DNA from: Curtobacterium sp. 9128
GTDB taxonomy: Bacteria > Actinomycetota > Actinomycetes > Actinomycetales > Microbacteriaceae
Assembly (NCBI RefSeq): GCF_007673775.1
Contig: NZ_VEAF01000008.1
Span: forward strand, 1-64,000
DNA length: 64,000 nucleotides
Reading direction: 5' to 3'
Within the stretch, counting starts at the first letter, position 1. The number at the start of each line of letters is the position of its first letter. The position numbers and the translations under genes were made by a program. A model generated the notes under the pieces. The model did not search any database. It was given only the letters and a program-made list of their open reading frames with translations, and was not told the DNA's origin. Below, in pieces: positions 7,782-15,410 of the stretch.

Positions 7782-8867
7782 ATGTCATCGCCCTCGGAGA
7801 CCGCGCCCGCGCAGTCGGACGCCCCCGCCACCGAGCACCGCACCGCCGCCGTGGTCTACAACCCCGTCAAGGTGGACCTGCCGACCCTCAAGCAGACGGT
7901 CGAGCGGTACCAGCGCGAAGCGGGGTGGAACGAGACGCTGTGGTTCGAGACCTCCGAGGAGGACCCGGGTGGCGGCATGGCCCGCGAGGCGGTCGAGGCC
8001 GGCGTGGACGTCGTCGCCGCGGCCGGCGGGGACGGCACCGTGCGCGCGGTGGCCGAGGTCGTGTGGGAGTCCGACGCGGCGCTCGCGCTGCTGCCGAGCG
8101 GTACGGGCAACCTGCTCGCCCGGAACATCCCGGCGCCGATCGACGACCTCGACGCGAGCATCCACACCATCTTCCGTGGCGAGGACCGTTCCATCGACAT
8201 CGGGACGCTCGGTGTCGAGCGGCCGGACGGTTCCCGTGAGCAGTTCGCGTTCCTGGTGATGGCCGGCCTCGGGCTGGACGCGCGGATGCTCGCGAACACG
8301 AACCCGGAGCTCAAGAAGAAGGTCGGGTGGCTCGCATACGTGGACTCGTTGGTCCGTTCGCTGCGGGACGCCGATGCGTTCGAGTTCCGGTACCGGCTGG
8401 ACGACGAGGGCAACCGGTCGGTGCGGGCGCACTCGCTCATCGTCGGCAACTGCGGCATGCTGCAGGCCGGCGCGACACTGCTGCCCGACGCCGAGATCGA
8501 CGACGGCGTCTTCGACGTGGTGGTCATGCGTCCGCGGGGCTTCTTCGGCTGGGTCCGGATCGCGGCGCGGATGCTCTGGGAGAACGCGATCCTGCGGTCC
8601 TTCCGCCGGTCGGCGCTCGGGAAGACCGCGATCGGTGAGCGCATCACGACCCGGGCGCGCGAGGAGCGGCCGTTGCGGTACCTCCGTGGTGAGGAGTTCA
8701 CCGCACGGTTGGAGCAGCCGGACGAGTTCGAGATCGACGGCGACCCGGTGGGCAAGGTGATCGCGTTCAAGGCGACGATCCAGGCGGGAGGGCTGCGCGT
8801 CCGCGTCGCCGGGCCGCGCGACCAGACACGCCAGACGCGCCAGGTGCGGGCGGCGACGCGGCGCTGA
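7782..8867 (+). CDS. Diacylglycerol kinase family lipid kinase
   Basis: The product has 361 residues. The DAGK catalytic domain is clear: VVYNPVKVDL at the start, the nucleotide-binding AAGGDGTVRAVAE around residues 85-97, and LLPSGTGNLLARN around 112-124. The C-terminal half has the beta-sandwich of the DgkB/YegS/LCB5 family and ends in a basic tail. These enzymes phosphorylate diacylglycerol or related lipids with ATP at the membrane. About 15 residues before the kinase domain are Pro/Ala-rich. It is a single gene, divergent from serS and convergent with pheA. Confidence 0.9.
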   Translation: MSSPSETAPAQSDAPATEHRTAAVVYNPVKVDLPTLKQTVERYQREAGWNETLWFETSEEDPGGGMAREAVEAGVDVVAAAGGDGTVRAVAEVVWESDAALALLPSGTGNLLARNIPAPIDDLDASIHTIFRGEDRSIDIGTLGVERPDGSREQFAFLVMAGLGLDARMLANTNPELKKKVGWLAYVDSLVRSLRDADAFEFRYRLDDEGNRSVRAHSLIVGNCGMLQAGATLLPDAEIDDGVFDVVVMRPRGFFGWVRIAARMLWENAILRSFRRSALGKTAIGERITTRAREERPLRYLRGEEFTARLEQPDEFEIDGDPVGKVIAFKATIQAGGLRVRVAGPRDQTRQTRQVRAATRR

Positions 8868-8926
8868 CGGGGGCGCGCTGGGCGGGGGCGGCGTTGACGT
8901 GGGGGCGCTGACGGGAGGGGCGGACT

Positions 8927-9141
8927 CCGCACGGTGCGCGGTTCGCCCGTCCGCACGGTGCGCGCTTCCCCAGCCCGTGCGCGCTTGGTAGCTCGGTGCG
9001 CCGCTAGGACCCCGCACCGGGCGGTCAACGCCGCACCACCGGGCAAGTGCGCACCGCACACCGGTCCGTCAACTCCGCACCACCGGCAAGGGCGCACCGT
9101 GCGCACCGCATCCCGTGCGCACAAGCGCGCACGGTGCGGGA
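8927..9141. repeat. Repeat cluster, family B (CGCACGGTGCG units)
   Basis: The 294-base gap between the convergent lipid-kinase and pheA genes holds copies of GCACGGTGCGCG (8929, 8953) and of the opposite orientation GCGCACCGTGCG (9092), plus a further copy near 9129. Two copies of a GTCAAC-x-CCGCACCACCGG segment also occur (9023-9042 and 9068-9086). The 29-bp segment 9014-9042 matches 26546-26574 at 26 of 29 bases. No gene is seen here. Confidence 0.7.
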
Positions 9142-9161
9142 AGCGCCGCGCTGTCCGGCGC

Positions 9162-10115
9162 CTACGCCTCCGGCTCGCCGGAGACGATCGCGCGGAGCCA
9201 GTCGCGTGCCTCGACGAACGCCTCGTCCGAGTAGCGCAGCGGCACGTCGGACTCCTGTCGATCGGCACGCGGGTACGACCCCAGGAACGTCACGCGCGGG
9301 CTGAACCGACGCAGCCCGAGCAGCGCGTCGGCCACGCGTTCGTCCGCCACGTGCCCGTCGAGGTCGATGACGAACCGGTAGCGCCCGAGCTCGTCGCCGA
9401 TCGGCCGCGAGGACAGCAGCCCCATGTTGATGCCCCTGGTCGCGAACTGCTCGAGCATGTCCACGAGGGCACCGGGGTGGTCGGCGGGCAGCTCGACGAT
9501 CACGCTGGTCTTGTCCGATCCGGTCCGCTCCGGGATCCGCAGCGTCCTCGACACGAGGACGAACCGGGTCACCGCGCTCGTGTTGTCCCCGATCGACTCG
9601 GCGAGCACGGCGAGGTCGTGGTGGTCGGTGATCCCGGGCGGGGCGACGGCGGCGTCGGCGGTCGGGTGTTCGTCGAGCAGTGCGACGGCGGCGGCGACGT
9701 TCGAGGACGCCGGGATGTGCCCGTGCCCGGGGACGTTCGTCTCGAGCCAGCGGTGGGTCTGGGCGTACGCGACCGGGTGGGCGTTCACGGTCCGGACGTC
9801 GGCGAGCGCGGTGCCGTGCCGGGCCACGAGCACGAAGTCGACGGGGACGAGGTACTCCCCCACGATCCGCACGCCGGGGATCCGGGCGAGGGCGTCCTGC
9901 GTGGCGCTGACTCCACCGTCGACGCTGTTCTCGATCGCGATCACCGCGCCGACCGAACGGCCAGACATCACGTCGTCGAGCGCCTCGCCGACGTTGTTGA
10001 CGCTCCGCCAGGGCTTGCCGGCCGCTGCCTCGACGAGTTTGAGCGCGGCCTCGGTGAAGGTGCCGGCCGGTCCGAGGTAGCTGTACGTCTCGCTCGTGGT
10101 GTCCGGCTGGCTCAT
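9162..10115 (-). CDS. pheA: Prephenate dehydratase
   Basis: The product has 317 residues, the usual length of the monofunctional actinobacterial enzyme. The N-terminal PDT domain starts YLGPAGTFTE and contains AIENSVDGGV and the SRTL/TRFVLVSR region that holds the catalytic Thr-Arg-Phe. A C-terminal ACT domain (about 205-285) contains HPGALVDMLEQFATRGINM and the allosteric motif PIGDELGRYRFVIDLDGH, so feedback inhibition by phenylalanine is likely. It converts prephenate to phenylpyruvate. The ATG has TAGGCT seven bases upstream. No other aromatic amino acid gene is adjacent. Confidence 0.95.
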   Translation of the reverse strand: MSQPDTTSETYSYLGPAGTFTEAALKLVEAAAGKPWRSVNNVGEALDDVMSGRSVGAVIAIENSVDGGVSATQDALARIPGVRIVGEYLVPVDFVLVARHGTALADVRTVNAHPVAYAQTHRWLETNVPGHGHIPASSNVAAAVALLDEHPTADAAVAPPGITDHHDLAVLAESIGDNTSAVTRFVLVSRTLRIPERTGSDKTSVIVELPADHPGALVDMLEQFATRGINMGLLSSRPIGDELGRYRFVIDLDGHVADERVADALLGLRRFSPRVTFLGSYPRADRQESDVPLRYSDEAFVEARDWLRAIVSGEPEA

Positions 10116-10122
10116 GCCGCCG

Positions 10123-10128
10123 AGCCTA
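10123..10128 (-). promoter_or_regulatory. -10 box for leaderless pheA transcript
   Basis: TAGGCT on the minus strand lies seven bases before the pheA ATG at 10115, with no ribosome site between. Confidence 0.6.
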
Positions 10129-10161
10129 TTGCACCGCGCGACGGCCCTACGGGCGAGGCAG

Positions 10162-10251
10162 GAGCGCAGTGCAGTCGAGCGCAGCGCAGCCGAACGCAGC
10201 GCAACCGAACGCGACGCAACCGAACGCAGCGCGGCCGCGCGCAGCGCAGCC
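10162..10251. repeat. 15-bp tandem repeat, six copies
   Basis: Six units of consensus GAACGCAGCGCAACC stand head to tail (10162, 10177, 10192, 10207, 10222, 10237), ending ten bases past the MarR stop. Because 15 is a multiple of three, open frames appear on both strands, but no start, ribosome site or recognisable product supports coding. Confidence 0.85.
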
Positions 10252-10260
10252 GCGACCGGC

Positions 10261-10806
10261 TCAGTCCAGCGCGGCGCCCGTCAGCCGGGCCTCGCAGATC
10301 GCGGCGTCGTCCTCGTCACGCGGGTACGTCACCGCCGCGAAGCGCCCCTCGGGGTCGAGGGTGGTGAGCATCGACTTCGCGATGGCGTCGAGCTGCGCGA
10401 CCTGCTCCGCGGTGAGGGCGTCGATCACGAACTTCCGTGCCGTCCGGACGTGGTCCGGGGCGGCGTCGACGATCGCGGCGTACCCGGCCTCGGTGAGCCG
10501 GACGTCCGTCGCTCGCCGGTCGTCGACCGACGGGCAGCGCGCGACGAGTCCGCGCTTCTCGAGCCGGGACACCACGTGCGACAGCCGCGGGAGCGAGGCG
10601 TTCGTCGCCGATGCCAGGGCCGACATCCGGAGCGTCCGTCCCTCGGTCTCGGACAGCATCGCGATGACCATGTAGTCGAAGTGCGTCAGGTCGGCGTCCC
10701 GCTGCAGCTGGTGGTCGAGCGCCGCGGGCAGGAGCTCCATGACGGCGACGAGCTTCATCCAGGCACGCAGCTGTTCGCGCGTCAGCCACGGGGTCTCGTC
10801 GGTCAT
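10261..10806 (-). CDS. MarR family transcriptional regulator
   Basis: The product has 181 residues. The winged helix spans about residues 40-120: LTHFDYMVIAML, the recognition helix ASLPRLSHVVSRLEKRGLV, and the wing with DDRRATDVRLTEAGYA. MarR proteins are dimers that repress neighbouring genes and are released by small ligands or oxidants. The ATG is preceded at six bases by TAGGAT, and a palindrome that fits a MarR site lies at 10824-10841, so autorepression is likely. It follows the molybdopterin oxidoreductase operon on the same strand but has its own promoter. The ligand is unknown. Confidence 0.9.
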   Translation of the reverse strand: MTDETPWLTREQLRAWMKLVAVMELLPAALDHQLQRDADLTHFDYMVIAMLSETEGRTLRMSALASATNASLPRLSHVVSRLEKRGLVARCPSVDDRRATDVRLTEAGYAAIVDAAPDHVRTARKFVIDALTAEQVAQLDAIAKSMLTTLDPEGRFAAVTYPRDEDDAAICEARLTGAALD

Positions 10807-10812
10807 GCACCC

Positions 10813-10818
10813 ATCCTA
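10813..10818 (-). promoter_or_regulatory. -10 box for leaderless marR-type gene
   Basis: TAGGAT on the minus strand ends six bases before the MarR ATG at 10806. It overlaps the TAG stop codon (10818-10816) of the upstream membrane protein gene. Confidence 0.6.
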
Positions 10819-11268
10819 CGAAATGGTTGTCGTTTCAACCACCCTGGATCTGCGGCGCGCGGTCAGCCACCCCACGGCGAGCGCCGCGACGACGACGACG
10901 AGCAGCGCACCTTCGACGACGAGCAACCGCGTCGTGTAGTCGAACGGCACGACCGTGGGGTTCTTCGCCCCGTGGTGCTTCGCCGCGATCTCCGGCAGGA
11001 CGACGAGCGCCAGGACGCAGCCGAGCACGACCGCCGCCTGCACGACGACGAGCACCCAGACGCGGAGCGCCCGTCCGGCCCGCCGCAGCCCGAGGCCGAC
11101 GAGCACGACGAACGGCGACAGGATCGCGTCGTGCAGGATCACCGCTGCCAGGAGCCAGGTCGCCAGACCGCCGATCCGGGCCGGGCTGACGGTCGTGACG
11201 AGGACGACCGCCCCGAATGCGATCACCAGGACCCCGAGCGTGACGAGCACGGTGCGAGCGGCCCTCAC
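10816..11268 (-). CDS. Small four-helix membrane protein next to molybdopterin oxidoreductase
   Basis: The product has 150 residues from a GTG that overlaps the oxidoreductase stop in a GTGA junction. Four hydrophobic segments are visible, roughly residues 5-25, 32-55, 63-85 and 115-138, with a basic C-terminal end. No family was recognised. Translational coupling to the molybdopterin oxidoreductase suggests it helps assemble, anchor or pass electrons to that enzyme, but no haem or metal ligand pattern is obvious. Confidence 0.75.
   Translation of the reverse strand: MRAARTVLVTLGVLVIAFGAVVLVTTVSPARIGGLATWLLAAVILHDAILSPFVVLVGLGLRRAGRALRVWVLVVVQAAVVLGCVLALVVLPEIAAKHHGAKNPTVVPFDYTTRLLVVEGALLVVVVAALAVGWLTARRRSRVVETTTIS
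10824..10841. promoter_or_regulatory. Candidate MarR operator
   Basis: TGGTTG and CAACCA form a perfect 6-bp inverted repeat with a 6-base spacer, right upstream of the MarR -10 box. The site lies within the last codons of the neighbouring membrane protein gene (residues VVETTTI). Confidence 0.6.
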
Positions 11269-12596
11269 GAGCGCACCTCGATCTTCTCGATCCACTTGGT
11301 CTGCAGCACGCCTGGCCGCCCGGGCGCGATGATGCGTGCGGGGAACCCGTGGTCCAGGTCGAGCGTGGCGCCGTTCACCTCGAGCGCGACGAGCGTCGTC
11401 GGGTCCGAGGCGTACTCGGGACCCATGTCCATGATCCGGTAGCCGCCGTGCCGCTCGAGGCTGGTCACCCGCACGTGCGAGGCCGGTTCCGCCTGCACCG
11501 CGGCGAGCAGGTCTCGCATGCGCACGCCCTTCCAGGTCGCCATCTGACTCCACCCCTCGACGCAGCTGATCGGCAGCGCTTCCTCGGCCATCCCGAGCGC
11601 CACGAGTTCCGCGCGCGAGAACGTCCTGGTGACGGCGGGCCCGACGACGGTGAGCGTCCAGTCCGCCGCCGTCGCGGTCGCCAGCACGCCGGCGGCACGG
11701 GCGGTCCGGTTGACGGGGAGACCGTCGGGACCGATGTGCCGCTTCCGCGGGGCGAAGACGTTGAACGGCTCGGCGAGCGTCGAGGACTGTCCGGCGGTCA
11801 GCACGACGACACCAGCGGTCGCGGCCGCGATCCCGGCGAAGAAGCCGCGTCGCGCGATCCGCTCCCGACGACCGGCCGCAGCGGACGACGGCGCCGCCGC
11901 TGGCTCGGCGTCTGCCGCGACGGCCGGACGGGAGGCCCGGCTCGCCGCCGTCCCGTCGGCCCACCGCATCACGCGGCCGGTGATCCCCCGCGGGTACGCC
12001 GCCGTGGCGTCGTACGCGGGCAGCTCGCTCCCGACCGTCTCGTCACGGACGAACCGCCCGTCGGCGTCGTAGGAGTCCCGCTTCCGCCAGTACCGGGCGA
12101 TGACCCGGAGCTTGGCGCCGATGTGGATCGCGAGGGAGCCGATGATGACGTACGCCAGCGCGTAGTGCACCTGCCGGAACGGGAACGGCCACGGGTACCA
12201 CTGGAACGTGTTCACGAGACCGGTCCCGACCTGGACGACGCTCGCCGCGACGAAGACCGCGATCGACGCCCGCTCCAGCAGGTGCAGCACGTTCCGCACC
12301 GGCGGGTCCTGCGCCAGGGCGGGCATCACGGTGTTGAGCTTCGCCAGGAGCAGCGGGATGATCGCGATGCCCGCGGTGATGTGCAGCCCCTGGGTGAACT
12401 GGTAGAGCCGGACCGGCCGGGTCGGGAAGTGCATCCACGGCAGCGGGTCCTGGAGCAGGTGGCTGTAGACGCCGGTGCCGAAGCAGATCAGGAACGCGAT
12501 CCCGAGCAACCGGCCGACGACCACGGCCGACCGGGCGTTGCGGTTCGGGGAGGCCATCGCCGCCCTGGCGTCGTGGAGTCCGTGCCGGACGAACAT
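11265..12596 (-). CDS. Molybdopterin-dependent oxidoreductase fused to cytochrome b-like membrane domain
   Basis: The product has 443 residues from ATG 12596, chosen because GAGG stands six bases upstream; ATG 12557 is an alternative. Residues about 20-190 hold a membrane domain with four to five helices and histidines (LHITAG, VHYALAY, IHIGAK) as in cytochrome b561-like proteins. After a linker comes ARRGFFAGIAAATAG near residue 248, a twin-arginine pattern inside the chain. The C-terminal domain is of the sulfite oxidase/YedY fold, with the molybdenum-ligand cysteine in PISCVEGWSQ and a final GVLQTKWIEKIEV. The catalytic domain is probably outside, taking or giving electrons through the haem domain. 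Substrate is not known; sulfite or protein methionine sulfoxide are possible. It is divergent from the GT87 gene with an 18-base gap. Confidence 0.88.
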   Translation of the reverse strand: MFVRHGLHDARAAMASPNRNARSAVVVGRLLGIAFLICFGTGVYSHLLQDPLPWMHFPTRPVRLYQFTQGLHITAGIAIIPLLLAKLNTVMPALAQDPPVRNVLHLLERASIAVFVAASVVQVGTGLVNTFQWYPWPFPFRQVHYALAYVIIGSLAIHIGAKLRVIARYWRKRDSYDADGRFVRDETVGSELPAYDATAAYPRGITGRVMRWADGTAASRASRPAVAADAEPAAAPSSAAAGRRERIARRGFFAGIAAATAGVVVLTAGQSSTLAEPFNVFAPRKRHIGPDGLPVNRTARAAGVLATATAADWTLTVVGPAVTRTFSRAELVALGMAEEALPISCVEGWSQMATWKGVRMRDLLAAVQAEPASHVRVTSLERHGGYRIMDMGPEYASDPTTLVALEVNGATLDLDHGFPARIIAPGRPGVLQTKWIEKIEVRS

Positions 12597-12599
12597 CGG

Positions 12600-12605
12600 T
12601 AGCCT
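12600..12605 (+). promoter_or_regulatory. Possible -10 box for the GT87 gene
   Basis: TAGCCT lies nine bases before the ATG at 12615, so the transcript would be leaderless or have a two-base leader. The box sits between two divergent start codons only 18 bases apart. Confidence 0.4.
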
Positions 12606-12614
12606 CGACGCACC

Positions 12615-14054
12615 ATGCGTCTGCGTCCCGGCACCCTGCTCCCGACCGTGCTCGCCGTCGTCGGCGTCCTCGCCCTGGCGGGTGTCGTCGCCTTCGGCGT
12701 CACGCATCTGGGGTTCCTCCGGTCGGGTCATCGATCACCATTCGTTGCGTGGACCCTGATCGCTTGGGTGGTGTTCGGGATCGCCGTGCTCGCGCTCCGC
12801 TTCGTCCCGGCGCGACTGGTGCCCATCATCGTCCTCGGCGGCGCCGTGGTGGTGGGACTCGCCGCACTCGTCGGCGAGCCGAACACGAGCACCGACTCCG
12901 CCCGGTACGCCTGGGACGGCATCGTCCAGCACGCCGGCGTCTCACCGTACGCGCACACGCCGCAGTCGACGGCACTGTCCGGTCTGCGCCCGGACTGGTT
13001 GTTCCCGGACAAGGTGAACGGCACGTGCGAGAACCTGCTCCCCCGTTACCGCGGCCTGGGCGACGGCGCGGACGGGCACTGCACCGCGATCAACCGGCCC
13101 GACGTGCCGACGATCTACCCGCCGATGGCCGAGCTGTGGTTCGCTCTCGTCCGGTTCGCCGTCCCGGCGACCGTCATGTACCTGCCGTTCCAGATCGCCG
13201 GCCTCGTCGTCTCGCTCGGTGTGACGGTCGGCCTCGTCGTCGTCCTCCGGCGTATCGGCCGCCCGCTCTGGTGGGCGGCGATCTGGGCCTGGTGCCCGCT
13301 CGTGGCCTCCGAGGCCGTCACGAACTCGCACGTCGACGTCGTCGGGGCGGCCCTCGCCACCGCCGGCGCCGTGCTCGTCGCCTTCGGTCGGCCGGTGTGG
13401 GGCGGGATCATGCTCGGCGCGGCGACGTGCACGAAGCTCATCCCGGCGCTCGTCTACCCGGCGCTCCTCGGTCGCTGGCGGAACTGGTGGGCCGTGCCCG
13501 TCGGCGTCGTCGTGTTCGGGCTCCTCTACGTCCCCTACGTCGCCTCGACGGGTGCGAAGGTGCTCGGCTACCTGCCCGGCTACCTGACCGAGGAGGGCTA
13601 CGAGGACGGGTCCCGGTTCGCCCTGGTCTCGCTCGTGGTGCAGGGCGACGCCGGCACGCTGATCGTCGGCCTGGCGGTCCTCGTCGGGGCCGTGCTGGCC
13701 TGGCGGCTGTCCGACCCGTCCCGGCCGTGGTCCGGCGAGGTCCTGATGATCGGCGTCACGTTCCTCGCCGTCACCCCCCGCTACCCCTGGTACGCGCTGC
13801 TCCTCGTGCCGTTCGTGGTGCTCTCCGGCCGGTGGGAGTGGATGTCGATCGCGCTCGCCATCGGCCTGCGCGGGGTGTGGCCGTCGGTGGACGCCTACCG
13901 CTGGTGGCTCGCCGCCGCGGTCCTCGTCATCGTGGTGGTGACCCTCGTCCGTACCGACCGGGCCGACTGGCTCCGCTGGCGTCACCGCCTGCTGCACGGG
14001 CACGGAGCGCGTGACGAGCCCCGCCAGGAACCCGCCGTATCATCGCCGGTATGA
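12615..14054 (+). CDS. GT87-type membrane glycosyltransferase
   Basis: The product has 479 residues with about eleven hydrophobic segments. The DUF2029/GT87 pattern of alternating helices and short loops is present, with IYPPMAELWF, a NSHVDVVGAAL stretch and the CTKLIPALVYPA segment. An extracellular loop (about 95-165) contains two cysteines (CENLLP, HCTAIN) that may form a disulfide. Such enzymes use polyprenyl-phosphate sugars to build mannans or glycolipids on the outer side of the membrane. It ends in a four-base overlap with moaA, but shares no evident function with it. Confidence 0.75.
   Translation: MRLRPGTLLPTVLAVVGVLALAGVVAFGVTHLGFLRSGHRSPFVAWTLIAWVVFGIAVLALRFVPARLVPIIVLGGAVVVGLAALVGEPNTSTDSARYAWDGIVQHAGVSPYAHTPQSTALSGLRPDWLFPDKVNGTCENLLPRYRGLGDGADGHCTAINRPDVPTIYPPMAELWFALVRFAVPATVMYLPFQIAGLVVSLGVTVGLVVVLRRIGRPLWWAAIWAWCPLVASEAVTNSHVDVVGAALATAGAVLVAFGRPVWGGIMLGAATCTKLIPALVYPALLGRWRNWWAVPVGVVVFGLLYVPYVASTGAKVLGYLPGYLTEEGYEDGSRFALVSLVVQGDAGTLIVGLAVLVGAVLAWRLSDPSRPWSGEVLMIGVTFLAVTPRYPWYALLLVPFVVLSGRWEWMSIALAIGLRGVWPSVDAYRWWLAAAVLVIVVVTLVRTDRADWLRWRHRLLHGHGARDEPRQEPAVSSPV
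14038..14043 (+). promoter_or_regulatory. -10 box for leaderless moaA transcript
   Basis: TATCAT is followed by seven bases and the moaA ATG at 14051. It lies inside the last codons of the GT87 gene, so moaA can be transcribed independently. Confidence 0.6.
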
Positions 14055-15166
14055 CGGCCCGCATGCTCCCGTCGACCGGCACCGTCCCGTCGACCGGCAC
14101 TGTCCCGTCGACCGGTCTGCTGCGGCGCGTCCGCGTGCCTTCCCCGGCGCTCCCCGACCGTCCGGACGACCCGGGACTCGTCGACCGCTTCGGCCGACGG
14201 GCGATCGACCTGCGGGTCTCCCTGACCGAGCGCTGCAACCTCCGCTGCACCTACTGCATGCCGGAGGAGGGCCTGCCGGTCATCCCGAACGACGCACTGA
14301 TGACCGCCGACGAGATCGAACGCCTGGTCCGCCTCGGCGCCGAGCACCTCGGCGTGCGGAAGGTCCGCTTCACCGGCGGTGAGCCGCTCCTCCGCCGCGA
14401 CCTCGCCGACGTCGTCGCCCGGACCGCGGCACTCGGTGTCGAGGTCTCCCTGACCACGAACGCGATCGGGCTGGCCGCTCGCGCGGCGGACCTCCGCGCC
14501 GCGGGGCTGGACCGCATCAACGTGTCCCTCGACACGGTCGACCCCGACGTGTTCGCCACGGTGACGCGCCGCCCCTTCCTCGACCGCGTGCTCGACGGCA
14601 TCGCCGCCGCGGCCGACGCGGGCCTCGGCGTGAAGGTGAACGCCGTCCTGCTGCGCGGGGTGAACGACCACCTCGCGCCGGAGCTCCTGACGTGGTGCCT
14701 CGAGCGCGGACACGAGCTCCGCTTCATCGAGCAGATGCCGCTCGACCCCGGGCACGCGTGGGACGGCGACGCCATGGTCACCGCCGCCGAGACGCGCGCG
14801 ATCCTCGCCGAGCACGTCACCCTCACCCCGCACGACGCACCGCGCGACGGCGCCCCGGCCGAGCGCTTCCGCGTCACCGACAGCGCGACGGGTCGTGCGC
14901 TCGGGACGGTCGGCATCATCGCGAGCGTCACGGAGTCCTTCTGCGGCGACTGCACCCGCACTCGGCTCACCGCCGAGGGCCACGTGCGCAGCTGCCTGTT
15001 CTCCGACGACGAGTCCGACCTGCTCGGCCCGATGCGCGCCGGGGCCCCGGACGCAACCGTGCTCGAGCTGTGGCGCCGGGCGATGTGGGCGAAGCCGCGT
15101 GACCACGGCGACGACGCCGACGGCATGGTGCACCCGTCCCGCGGCATGAGCGCGATCGGGGGCTGA
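14051..15166 (+). CDS. moaA: GTP 3',8-cyclase MoaA
   Basis: The product has 371 residues. The radical SAM cluster motif CNLRCTYC lies at about residues 62-69; the C-terminal cluster motif is FCGDCTRTRL followed by SC 13 residues later; the protein ends in the conserved Gly-Gly. TGGEPLLRRDL and NVSLDT are typical SAM-binding segments. It makes the first intermediate of molybdopterin synthesis from GTP, with MoaC, which is not in this window. The first 45 residues are an extra low-complexity extension containing three PSTGTV-like repeats. It is followed at one base by moaD. Confidence 0.96.
   Translation: MTARMLPSTGTVPSTGTVPSTGLLRRVRVPSPALPDRPDDPGLVDRFGRRAIDLRVSLTERCNLRCTYCMPEEGLPVIPNDALMTADEIERLVRLGAEHLGVRKVRFTGGEPLLRRDLADVVARTAALGVEVSLTTNAIGLAARAADLRAAGLDRINVSLDTVDPDVFATVTRRPFLDRVLDGIAAAADAGLGVKVNAVLLRGVNDHLAPELLTWCLERGHELRFIEQMPLDPGHAWDGDAMVTAAETRAILAEHVTLTPHDAPRDGAPAERFRVTDSATGRALGTVGIIASVTESFCGDCTRTRLTAEGHVRSCLFSDDESDLLGPMRAGAPDATVLELWRRAMWAKPRDHGDDADGMVHPSRGMSAIGG
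14068..14118 (+). repeat. 18-bp tandem repeat inside moaA
   Basis: CCCGTCGACCGGCACCGT occurs at 14068 and 14086 and in part at 14104. It encodes PSTGTV, PSTGTV, PSTGLL near the MoaA N-terminus, ahead of the conserved domain, and keeps the frame. Confidence 0.85.
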
Positions 15167-15167
15167 G

Positions 15168-15407
15168 GTGACGACCATCCGGTTCTTCGCCGCGGCGCGG
15201 GCAGCCGTCGGCCTCGACGAGACGCACACCGACGCGACGACGCTGGACGTCGCCCTCAGCACGGTGACGGCGACGGACGCCGACCGGTGGGCGGCCCTGC
15301 AGGAGCGCTGCTCGTACCTGGTCGACGGGGTCAGCACCCGCGACCGCTCGACACCGCTCGCGGGCGTGGAGCTGGTGGACGTGATGCCGCCGTTCGCCGG
15401 CGGCTGA
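15168..15407 (+). CDS. moaD: Molybdopterin synthase sulfur carrier subunit MoaD
   Basis: The product has 79 residues from a GTG. It has the ubiquitin-like fold pattern of MoaD/ThiS: IRFFAAARAAVG at the start, LVDGV in the middle, and VDVMPPFAGG at the end. The C-terminal Gly-Gly is adenylated by MoeB and then carries the thiocarboxylate used to insert the dithiolene sulfurs. It directly follows moaA; MoaE is not visible here. Confidence 0.92.
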   Translation: MTTIRFFAAARAAVGLDETHTDATTLDVALSTVTATDADRWAALQERCSYLVDGVSTRDRSTPLAGVELVDVMPPFAGG

Positions 15408-15410
15408 GCC

